Made by a program: the position numbers and the translations under genes. The notes beneath the pieces are model-generated. The model ran no database searches. It worked only from the letters and a program-made list of their open reading frames with translations, and was not told the origin of the DNA. A stretch of DNA of 6,186 nt from Eggerthellaceae bacterium (GTDB lineage Bacteria; Actinomycetota; Coriobacteriia; Coriobacteriales; Eggerthellaceae), in contig JAFXIM010000154.1 of the NCBI GenBank assembly GCA_017533165.1, forward strand, positions 1 through 6,186, written 5' to 3'. Position 1 is the stretch's first letter. Every line of letters begins with the position of its first letter. Of this stretch, positions 1-5,291 are shown one piece after another.

Positions 1-139
1 GCCCTACTACATCGACGAAGACGTGCTCGAACGAGCTTCCTTTCCCTACCTGTTCAAGCAGCAGCGCAACGAGGAGGAAGAGCTCGAGCAGTTCCGCAGC
101 TTCTTGGAGGAGCTCGCTCCGGGTGACTTCAGCGACTAG
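1..139 (+). CDS. Probable bifunctional nuclease family (DUF151) protein, C-terminal end only
   Basis: Open from the window edge (first complete codon at base 2) to a TAG at 137-139, giving 45 residues; the start lies outside the window. The visible tail runs from PYYIDEDVLERASFPYLF through a highly charged stretch to FRSFLEELAPGDFSD. From memory, actinobacterial bifunctional nuclease (BFN/DUF151) proteins end with a comparable 'VLD-A-G..., EEEVE-F-R-FL---PEDF' pattern, and that resemblance is the basis of the call. Members of this family have been reported to have nuclease activity, but none of the presumed catalytic core is in view, so function cannot be judged here. It is the only plus-strand gene and converges on fba. 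A different family with a similar acidic tail remains possible. Confidence 0.6.
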   Translation, partial: PYYIDEDVLERASFPYLFKQQRNEEEELEQFRSFLEELAPGDFSD

Positions 140-162
140 CGCGGGGTTGTCGGACGCAGCCT

Positions 163-183
163 GAAGCCCGAAACCCGAAGCCG
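163..183. repeat. Three-copy 7-bp tandem repeat
   Basis: Three consecutive heptamers, GAAGCCC, GAAACCC and GAAGCCG, lie in the gap between the two convergent genes. The last copy overlaps the left arm of the inverted repeat at 180-242. No function is evident, and three short copies can arise by chance. Confidence 0.5.
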
Positions 184-242
184 TAAAGCTCATGGCCCAT
201 CATGCAAAACGAGCCCACCGACAGCATCACAGGCTTTACGGC
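180..242. repeat. 10-bp perfect inverted repeat with 43-nt loop in the convergent gap
   Basis: GCCGTAAAGC at 180-189 is exactly complementary to GCTTTACGGC at 233-242. The pairing does not extend inward or outward. It sits between the stop of the bifunctional-nuclease-like gene (139) and the stop of fba (272), where a two-way terminator would be expected. However, the loop is long (43 nt) and neither side carries a clean T-tract: the minus strand continues TTCGGGTTTCGGG and the plus strand AGGCTCGAAG. It could be a poor terminator, a structured 3' UTR element, or a small element with terminal inverted repeats; no target-site duplication is visible. Confidence 0.55.
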
Positions 243-271
243 AGGCTCGAAGCTATTGCGACTAGTTTTGG

Positions 272-1210
272 CTACAGGGCGAAATCTGCCTCACCGTTGA
301 AGACGGCCAGGGCGTCAGCGACGGAGTAGTCAGCCAGGGTGATGGCGCTGATGGCCTTGGTCAGACGCACGGCCTCATCGAGGGAGCGCTGATGGATGTT
401 GCGGCCGGTTGCGTTGCCGACAGCACCCCCCACATGAATCTGATCATGCAGCTGGGTAAGGAAGGTCTCGGCGTCAACGGTGGAACCGCCAGCGCAAACC
501 AGACCGCAGCGGCCGGATGCCATGGAGGCAACCTTGAGAGCCTCAGCCGGGGTACGTCCGTCTTCAGGCTTCGGCGGGTTAACCTTGACGAAGTCGGCGC
601 CGAGGCACAGAGCCACGCCAGCGGCACCGGCGATCAGATTGGGGTCCTTCTCGGCAGGAACAGCCTTGCCGCGCGGATAGATCCATAGAACGACGAGCAA
701 ACCCTGGGCATGCGCCTGAGCGATAAGCTCGCCAGCCTCAGCCATCATGGTGGACTCGTATTCAGAGCCGAGGTAGATGGTGTAACCCAGGCCAACGATG
801 TTCACGCCGTTTTCACGCATGCTGAGAACGGCATCGAGGCAGGTGAGCTGCGGGGAGTACGGATCCTCCTGGGAGGTCTTTACCAGGTGGGTCTTGGAAT
901 TCATCTTAACGAGATAGTTGATCTCGGGGTAATCAGCTGCATACTGGGCGATCAGGCCGCGCTGACCGGCAAGCACGCCGCAGACTCCCTGATCGCCAAT
1001 GCGGAACAGATGCTCCGGCTCGGCGTCGGCGATGTCGATACCCTCGCCGTAGAAGTCCATGTTCATGTGCTCGATCTTCTGGTCGCATGCAAACAGCATG
1101 AGACGGCCAGTTCCGCGCGTTGCCTTCATGTAGTTGTCGATGTAGACCTCGCGCATCTCCGGCATGACATCGGCCGGAACGCGAACCTGATCACGAGTGA
1201 TCTTGGGCAT
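272..1210 (-). CDS. fba: Class I fructose-bisphosphate aldolase, DhnA/FbaB type
   Basis: 312 residues. Predicted to cleave and form fructose 1,6-bisphosphate from glyceraldehyde 3-phosphate and dihydroxyacetone phosphate in the cytoplasm, by a Schiff-base mechanism without metal. A single TIM barrel is expected. Visible family motifs are: FACDQKIEH with Asp43 as the likely acid/base or substrate-binding residue; TIYLGSE with catalytic Tyr146; WIYPRG at 176-181; ADFVKVNPP with the Schiff-base Lys209 (codon 584-586); and a CAGGS phosphate-binding loop near 239-243. The length lies between archaeal enzymes (about 260-280) and E. coli FbaB (350). The ATG start is supported by AAGGAGGA about 5 nt upstream. 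A 288-bp gap upstream with its own candidate promoter suggests separate transcription from the VTT gene. Related aldolases of the family (LsrF-like, ADH synthase) are less likely alternatives. Confidence 0.87.
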   Translation of the reverse strand: MPKITRDQVRVPADVMPEMREVYIDNYMKATRGTGRLMLFACDQKIEHMNMDFYGEGIDIADAEPEHLFRIGDQGVCGVLAGQRGLIAQYAADYPEINYLVKMNSKTHLVKTSQEDPYSPQLTCLDAVLSMRENGVNIVGLGYTIYLGSEYESTMMAEAGELIAQAHAQGLLVVLWIYPRGKAVPAEKDPNLIAGAAGVALCLGADFVKVNPPKPEDGRTPAEALKVASMASGRCGLVCAGGSTVDAETFLTQLHDQIHVGGAVGNATGRNIHQRSLDEAVRLTKAISAITLADYSVADALAVFNGEADFAL

Positions 1211-1340
1211 GACGATCCTCCTTCAAGGTGTATATCCACGACGGCCCTTGCCGCCACAAGCCCCGGACAGTCGCGGTGTCCATGCGCACCACCTGAATGA
1301 GAGCGCACACAGCCAGCGTCGTGTCTGACGGGATGCGGCT

Positions 1341-1346
1341 ATTGTA
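1341..1346 (-). promoter_or_regulatory. Candidate -10 element for fba
   Basis: The minus strand reads TACAAT here, five of six matches to TATAAT, within the 288-bp gap 1211-1498. It would place the transcript start near 1334 and give a leader of about 125 nt before the fba ATG. No recognisable -35 hexamer lies 16-18 bp upstream (AGAGCT at 17 bp), so the promoter would be weak or activator-dependent. The rest of the gap shows no gene and no convincing terminator for the VTT gene. Confidence 0.35.
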
Positions 1347-1363
1347 CCCAATGGGAAAACTCG

Positions 1364-1388
1364 AGCTCTGAGCTTTCACAAAGAAAGC
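1364..1388. repeat. Two overlapping dyads upstream of the fba -10 (possible operator)
   Basis: AGCTCTGAGCT at 1364-1374 is a 5+1+5 palindrome lying exactly where a -35 box would be for the TACAAT at 1341-1346. Overlapping it, GCTTTC (1372-1377) and GAAAGC (1383-1388) form a 6-bp perfect inverted repeat around a 5-nt spacer. The position suggests a regulator-binding site; alternatively the second dyad is a weak hairpin behind the VTT gene. Dyads this short also occur by chance. Confidence 0.3.
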
Positions 1389-1498
1389 GAGGGCTTGCAA
1401 AGGCGGCGGGCGAAATCACAGGCCGAACGGCATCGGCAAGCGCGTGAGCAAAGAGATATTCAAAAGGCGGAGAAGGTAAGCGCCCGGGTGCGCGATGC

Positions 1499-2287
1499 CT
1501 ACTTGTGCAACTTGCCCTCAAGCGCATCCATAAGCGGCTTGCGTAAAAGAAGGCCTGCGGCGGCCAAGGCCGTTGCGATGAGGAAGATAACGGCGCTTTC
1601 CACAATCCGCCCCTCGATCAGCCCGCTTGCGGCATAGGTGGAAACCACCACTCCGGGAATACGACCCACGTTTGAAAGCACGAGGAAGGTCTTCATCTTC
1701 ATATCGGTCAAAGGAACGATGTAGGTGAAAACATCCTTGGGCAGACCGGGGATGAGGAAGAGCACGAATACGATGATGTTGAGGCGTCCGGTCTTTTCGA
1801 AGTTCTGAAACTTCTCCATGTACTTCTCCGGAACCATGTGCTGGACAAAGGGCGCGCCAAGTTTGTGCACCAGCTGGAAAATGAAGGCGCTCGAGATCAC
1901 GCAGCCCACGAGGATGATAAGCGCGCCTAGCCACGGACCGTACATCATGCCCGCGGCAATCTGCACCACCTCACCGGGGACAAGAGCCACGACCACCTGC
2001 AAAAACTGAATGCCGAGCAGAATGAGAACACCGCCCGGGCCCGCGTTTTGGACCTCCGAGATAACGCGGTCGACGCCGCCCGCCTCGAAGAGATCCTTGA
2101 TGTAGGGCCATACCAAGATGCATACCAGCGCCATAATCGCGAAGAAGGCCAAAAGGCCGGCGAACTTGAATACGTCGGCAGCCTTCATGCCGTGACCAAC
2201 CGTCACGGGCTTGTCCGCTCGCTCTTTGATCTGTTGGCGCTTCAACTCAATCGAGTTGCGCGCCCGGTGGCGCTCCTCTTCGATCAC
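1499..2287 (-). CDS. VTT-domain (TVP38/TMEM64, DedA-like) integral membrane protein
   Basis: 262 residues. The first 34 are hydrophilic and charged, followed by a membrane segment at about 41-63, a hydrophobic segment at 84-101, and the VTT core at about 104-224. The core shows VPGEVVQIAAGMMYG (104-117), a long hydrophobic helix at 118-140, the re-entrant-like FLIPGLPKDVFTYIVPLT (177-194) and SNVGRIPG (205-212). A last helix lies at 230-248, with a basic C-terminus. These are hallmarks of the TVP38/TMEM64 group. Some superfamily members are linked to lipid scrambling, undecaprenyl phosphate recycling and membrane homeostasis, but the substrate here is unknown. The start is GTG, behind GGAGAGG; the first downstream ATG (residue 34) lacks a ribosome binding site. 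It starts 30 bp after the PRC-barrel gene stop, so co-transcription with it is likely. Confidence 0.88.
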   Translation of the reverse strand: MIEEERHRARNSIELKRQQIKERADKPVTVGHGMKAADVFKFAGLLAFFAIMALVCILVWPYIKDLFEAGGVDRVISEVQNAGPGGVLILLGIQFLQVVVALVPGEVVQIAAGMMYGPWLGALIILVGCVISSAFIFQLVHKLGAPFVQHMVPEKYMEKFQNFEKTGRLNIIVFVLFLIPGLPKDVFTYIVPLTDMKMKTFLVLSNVGRIPGVVVSTYAASGLIEGRIVESAVIFLIATALAAAGLLLRKPLMDALEGKLHK

Positions 2288-2292
2288 GTAGC

Positions 2293-2299
2293 CCTCTCC
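2293..2299 (-). promoter_or_regulatory. Ribosome binding site fixing the GTG start of the VTT gene
   Basis: The minus strand reads GGAGAGG, with the GGAG core 8 nt before the GTG at 2287-2285. The next candidate, an ATG at 2188-2186, has no such site in front of it, so the longer protein with the charged N-terminus is preferred. Confidence 0.55.
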
Positions 2300-2317
2300 G
2301 CCCCTTTCGCAGAGTTT

Positions 2318-3442
2318 CTAGGAACGACCGGCAACGATGACGAAGTCATCATCGTCCTCATCGATGTCTACCACATTACCATCTTCGTCAACGTAGATGA
2401 TCTCGTTACCGTCTTCGTCAACGTAGACGATCTCATTGCCATCCTCGTCGACGTATACCACCTCGTACTCGATTTCGTATTCATCGGCAGAGGTCGGTTT
2501 ATCTTCGACAAGCTTAGAGCCTGCTGCCTTGAGAGCCCCTGCCGCGCCAGCAGCCGTCTTCGCTGCGGCCTTGCCGACCGTAGCGGACAGCTTAGCGGCG
2601 GATTCGGCGGCGGACGTACCCGTTGCGCGCGAGGCTGAAGACAATTTTCCCGAGGCCTTGTCGTATTCGCTCTTGAAGTTGGAGAACATGCCCTTTGCGC
2701 GAGAAATCTGGCGTCCGGTGACGTAGGCTCCCTTGTTCACGGCCTTGCCCGCCGCATGGGCCGCAGGTTTCACCACATCATCGGCAACCTGATGAGCCTT
2801 GTTGCCCACCACAGCCGTGGCTTCACCCGCTTTCTCGGCCAAACCGCCTTCGGAGGCAAGGGCCTTCGCGGCGTTGTCAACGAGGATGGCTCCCAGAATG
2901 GCGTTTTCACCGTCTTCGTCATAGGTGGTGAGCTTTGCACCGATACCCTGACGAAAACCCCTGATCATAGAACTTGGAACCTCACGCACGCCCAGAAGCG
3001 CGTTGGCCGTGGCGCCAGCGTTTACCACCAGATAGTCGATGACGCCCGTATGGCGGTCGAACACGATGTCGCCCACCCTGCCAAGGTCGGTGCCGTCCTG
3101 CGCGATAACGGGAAGGTCGACCCATAAAACACATTCATCCCAATTGATGCCCATAGCGCGGCAGGCGGCGGCGTCAGTCGCCTCCGACTCATCATGCACC
3201 ACCAGGCGCCCGTCAACCAGGTCGTAGCCGTTATAGGCAACGAAAAGATCCTTGCGATGAAACATCATGGCTGCATCAGGGCGCTTCACGATAACGCCGA
3301 CGAAGCGCTTCTCCTTGGGATGGAAGACGCACGCGCGAACCTTGCCGATTTTTCGCGTAGCCTCCGGATCCTTTTTGCTCGGCTTCGAACCCACAACGCG
3401 AAGGCCGGTCAGTTCTTTGGTGCTTATTAGCTTTCCCGCCAC
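2318..3442 (-). CDS. PRC-barrel protein with two barrels, Ala-rich helical linker and acidic repeat tail
   Basis: 374 residues, no signal peptide or membrane segment. The first PRC barrel covers about 5-82 (begins KLISTKELTGLRVV; contains KRFVGVIVKRPDAAMMF). The second covers about 100-165 (DLPVIAQDGTDLGRVGDIVF, then GVIDYLVVNAG). Residues 190-310 are rich in Ala, Lys and Gly and probably form amphipathic helices. The tail (320-374) is strongly acidic, with three 10-residue copies of V/I-YVDEDGN-x-x at 329-358, then DIDEDDDD. PRC barrels occur in RimM, photosynthetic reaction centre H subunit and many uncharacterised proteins, and often mediate protein or RNA contacts. No specific function can be assigned. 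The GTG start follows GGAGGAG. It lies just downstream of a strong terminator and 30 bp before the VTT gene. Confidence 0.85.
   Translation of the reverse strand: MAGKLISTKELTGLRVVGSKPSKKDPEATRKIGKVRACVFHPKEKRFVGVIVKRPDAAMMFHRKDLFVAYNGYDLVDGRLVVHDESEATDAAACRAMGINWDECVLWVDLPVIAQDGTDLGRVGDIVFDRHTGVIDYLVVNAGATANALLGVREVPSSMIRGFRQGIGAKLTTYDEDGENAILGAILVDNAAKALASEGGLAEKAGEATAVVGNKAHQVADDVVKPAAHAAGKAVNKGAYVTGRQISRAKGMFSNFKSEYDKASGKLSSASRATGTSAAESAAKLSATVGKAAAKTAAGAAGALKAAGSKLVEDKPTSADEYEIEYEVVYVDEDGNEIVYVDEDGNEIIYVDEDGNVVDIDEDDDDFVIVAGRS
2369..2458 (-). repeat. Three tandem 30-bp coding repeats (10-residue acidic repeat)
   Basis: Three in-frame 30-bp units (2429-2458, 2399-2428, 2369-2398) encode VYVDEDGNEI, VYVDEDGNEI and IYVDEDGNVV. 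Codons differ between copies (for example GTC, GTT and GTT in the second Val), so this is not a very recent duplication. The D-E-D-G-N core is acidic and faintly like a metal-binding loop, but no established calcium-binding consensus is met. Confidence 0.85.
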
Positions 3443-3444
3443 AG

Positions 3445-3451
3445 CTCCTCC
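3445..3451 (-). promoter_or_regulatory. Ribosome binding site fixing the GTG start of the PRC-barrel gene
   Basis: The minus strand reads GGAGGAG, then CT, then the GTG at 3442-3440. The spacing from GGAGG is short (4 nt), but no other start codon fits, and the barrel begins almost immediately after this start. Confidence 0.6.
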
Positions 3452-3464
3452 AAACTCGAACGAT

Positions 3465-3501
3465 AAAAAAGATCGGGCCGCAAGCTACTCACAACCCGAT
3501 C
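3465..3501 (-). terminator. Strong intrinsic terminator after the YtxH gene
   Basis: On the minus strand GATCGGG (3501-3495) pairs with CCCGATC (3477-3471). The pairing continues inward through three G-C/A-U and four G-U pairs to a 14-bp stem with a 3-nt loop (3487-3485), followed directly by six T (3470-3465). It begins 26 nt past the YtxH stop and its T-run ends 22 nt before the PRC-barrel GTG. It therefore lies inside the short gap between two co-oriented genes and may act as an attenuator for the PRC-VTT pair. Confidence 0.88.
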
Positions 3502-3527
3502 GAAACAATGTGTCTAGCAAAAAACCA

Positions 3528-4022
3528 TTACTGCTGCTCGTCCGCAGCAATCTCTGCTGCTTCCTCGGCCACTTCGCAGGCAAGCTCCTCGGCAGCTTCA
3601 GCCGAAGCGTCAATGGTGGCAGCAGCGGCAACTGCGGCCTCCTCGGCGTTCTTTGCTACCTGGGCGGCGATGCGCTGACGAGCCGCCTCGATCTTGTCGC
3701 GCAGCTCGTCGTTCTTCTCGACGAAAGAGGGCTTGGCGCTTCCGGCGACCGCCTGAACACGCTCGGAGGCCACGTCGACGACCTGCTGGCCCTTGGCCGC
3801 TGCATCGGCGACAGCCTCCTGGCCGCGAACCGCTGCCTGCTGGTACACCTGCTGCGCGCTCTGAGCAGCCTGAGTACCCAAAACCTGAGCCTCTCCCCAC
3901 ACCTCGTTAGCCTTTTCGGCAACCATGTTACGGGTTTCCTCACCCTTGCGCGGTGCATACAGCAGCGCCGCAACAGCGCCCACGAGACCGCCGATGATAA
4001 ATGTTCCGAGTCGGTTGGCCAT
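3528..4022 (-). CDS. YtxH domain-containing small membrane protein
   Basis: 164 residues. An N-terminal membrane segment at about 6-22 (TFIIGGLVGAVAALLYAP) is followed by RKGEETR, which together form the recognisable YtxH signature (GxxxG-rich helix, then AP-x-x-G-x-E-T-R). The rest is a long Ala/Glu/Gln-rich amphipathic or coiled-coil region (35-130) and an acidic, Ala-rich C-terminus ending DEQQ. Family members are small membrane-anchored proteins, some induced by general stress and some mislabelled as gas vesicle proteins; no biochemical role is established. The ATG start follows AGAGGAGG with 5-nt spacing. A consensus -10 box lies 55 bp upstream and a strong terminator follows, so it is probably well expressed as its own unit. 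The downstream PRC-barrel protein has a similar Ala-rich helical region. Confidence 0.88.
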   Translation of the reverse strand: MANRLGTFIIGGLVGAVAALLYAPRKGEETRNMVAEKANEVWGEAQVLGTQAAQSAQQVYQQAAVRGQEAVADAAAKGQQVVDVASERVQAVAGSAKPSFVEKNDELRDKIEAARQRIAAQVAKNAEEAAVAAAATIDASAEAAEELACEVAEEAAEIAADEQQ

Positions 4023-4077
4023 TGATGCCTCCTCTGTTTGTATTGCCTGCGCTTATCGCGCGCTTCTTTTTGCTGCC

Positions 4078-4083
4078 ATTATA
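4078..4083 (-). promoter_or_regulatory. Candidate -10 element for the YtxH gene
   Basis: The minus strand reads TATAAT, a perfect sigma-70-type -10, in the 180-bp gap between ddl and the YtxH gene. It implies a start near 4071 and a leader of about 48 nt. The -35 region is poor (TTCGGA at 18 bp), and there is no TGn extension in the right position. Confidence 0.5.
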
Positions 4084-4109
4084 GGGCAGGCCAAAGGCAA
4101 GTCCGAAGA

Positions 4110-4122
4110 AGCCGCTACGGCT
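4110..4122 (-). terminator. Weak hairpin downstream of ddl (possible terminator)
   Basis: On the minus strand AGCCG-TAG-CGGCT forms a 5-bp stem with a 3-nt loop followed by TCTTCGG. It lies about 80 bp past the ddl stop and just upstream of the YtxH promoter. The stem is short and the T-tract broken, so termination here is doubtful. Confidence 0.22.
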
Positions 4123-4202
4123 CCATGTTTTCGTCACCACCTAGTAGGCATGCCGTCGAAATAGCCTCTATGCCGCAGGCTTTTCCGCCAGACGGCTCAC
4201 CC

Positions 4203-5192
4203 CTACTGCTCGTACTGCCTGACCAGGCTGTCGAGCACCGAGGGAAGAGACAGGCCGGCTGCCTTGCATGCTGCCGGGAACAGCGAGTGCTCGCCCATGC
4301 CCGGGGATGCGTCCACCTCGAATACGCGAGCCTGCGCGCCGTCCCAGATCATATCGACGCGACCAAGGTCGCGGATGTCGTAGGCACGGTACACCTCGAG
4401 CGCTGCGCGCTCGATTTCCGCGCGCATGGCCTGAGCCGTTGCCTCGTCAGGAGAGAGAGAAGACAAGCGTACGGGCGTGTGGTAGGTCACGGAGTACAGC
4501 TCCTGGCGAGCTTCGGCGTCGAAGAAGGGGTGACCCTTTGCCACGATTTCAACGGGCGGAAGCGCATAGGCATCCCAGCCGGTTCCCAGGATGGAAACCG
4601 AAAGCTCAACGCCCTCGATCCACTGCTCGACAACCACGGCCTCGTCGTAGGAGAGCGCGTCCAAGATGGCTTCGCCCACATCTTCTGCCCTGTCAACTCG
4701 GTGCACGCCGATCGCGGATCCACCATGAGCGGGCTTGACGCACACCGGATATCCGCCGATGACGCGCTCCTCGATGAGATCGAGCGCGGTAGCGGCTCCC
4801 ATAAGCTTGAAAGCATCGCGGGCAACGTAGATGCCTTGCGGCCAGGAGGCGACGGGCTCCTCGCCCGTGAGCAAACGATACTTTGCAAGGGATGAGTGCA
4901 TGGCGTCCTTGTTCCAGGTGCGCTGGCACACGCTTGCGGGCGACCCCACATAGGGAATGCCCACGAACTCAAGAAGGCTCTGGATGGTGCCGTCTTCGCC
5001 ATGCTTGCCGTGCAGGGCGATGTAGACCACGTCGGGGCGCTCGCTGCGCAGCGTGGGAACGAGGTCCTTGTTGGTGTCAAGCGGCACTACGCGATGACCC
5101 GCCTCCTCGAGGGCAAGGCAGACCTGCTTACCGCTCGCAAGAGAGGCCTCGCGCTCATACGAGCTTCCACCCATCAAAACCGCAACCTTCAT
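4203..5192 (-). CDS. ddl: D-alanine--D-alanine ligase
   Basis: 329 residues, ATP-grasp fold; joins two D-Ala with ATP in the cytoplasm to make the peptidoglycan stem terminus. Motifs: GGSSYEREASLASG (8-21, substrate-binding Glu13); ALHGKHGEDGTIQSLLE (59-75); GIPYVGS; ATP-binding VCVKPAHGGSAIG (Lys153); EQWIEGVELSV (189-199); GRVDMI with Asp280 as a metal ligand; and FEVDASPGMGEHSLFP (291-306). Length matches DdlA/DdlB (306-364). Two oddities: the usual metal-binding E-x-N-T-S-P-G is E-V-D-A-S-P-G here (Asp294 for Asn), and the omega loop reads EARQELYSVTYHTP where E. coli DdlB has EAKYLSDETQYFCP, so the Lys-Tyr pair is not aligned. The ATG start follows AGGAG with 7-nt spacing. The 99-bp gap to the aminotransferase shows no clear promoter or terminator, so the two may be co-transcribed. 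No van-type genes are nearby. Confidence 0.92.
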   Translation of the reverse strand: MKVAVLMGGSSYEREASLASGKQVCLALEEAGHRVVPLDTNKDLVPTLRSERPDVVYIALHGKHGEDGTIQSLLEFVGIPYVGSPASVCQRTWNKDAMHSSLAKYRLLTGEEPVASWPQGIYVARDAFKLMGAATALDLIEERVIGGYPVCVKPAHGGSAIGVHRVDRAEDVGEAILDALSYDEAVVVEQWIEGVELSVSILGTGWDAYALPPVEIVAKGHPFFDAEARQELYSVTYHTPVRLSSLSPDEATAQAMRAEIERAALEVYRAYDIRDLGRVDMIWDGAQARVFEVDASPGMGEHSLFPAACKAAGLSLPSVLDSLVRQYEQ

Positions 5193-5291
5193 CCTTTTTC
5201 TCCTATCCGAAAACCTGAGGACACTGAGGTCCAGGCAGCCTGACTTCTTTTCGACTACTTCTCGGGCTTAGTTTCCCGGGCATCTTTCCAG

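Noticed and set aside
1230..1235. TATACA on the minus strand as a -10 for fba
   Set aside because: A start from it would fall within the fba ribosome binding site, and no -35 is present at normal spacing.
710..1300. 196-codon plus-strand open frame opposite fba
   Set aside because: It is a shadow of the aldolase gene, whose catalytic motifs are intact on the minus strand.
1422..1437. GCCGA/TCGGC hairpin as a terminator of the VTT gene
   Set aside because: Only a 5-bp stem, about 60 bp past the stop, with no T-tract after it on the minus strand.
2048..2638. 196-codon plus-strand open frame opposite the VTT and PRC-barrel genes
   Set aside because: The translated sequence mirrors the 30-bp repeat (VNVDDLI-type units) and has no family features; the minus-strand genes explain the region.
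3267..4025. 252-codon plus-strand open frame across the PRC-barrel start, the terminator and the whole YtxH gene
   Set aside because: It is antisense to two well-supported genes and runs through the intergenic hairpin. Its product has no recognisable domain, and it lies opposite Ala/Glu-rich codons that rarely give stops on the other strand.
4038..4895. 285-codon plus-strand open frame opposite ddl
   Set aside because: It is antisense to a complete ATP-grasp ligase, and the product shows no coherent domain.
5193..5291. Promoter or terminator between the aminotransferase and ddl
   Set aside because: I found only 4-bp stems (such as CAGG-CAG-CCTG at 5232-5242), a CCTCAG direct repeat and no hexamer pair at promoter spacing.
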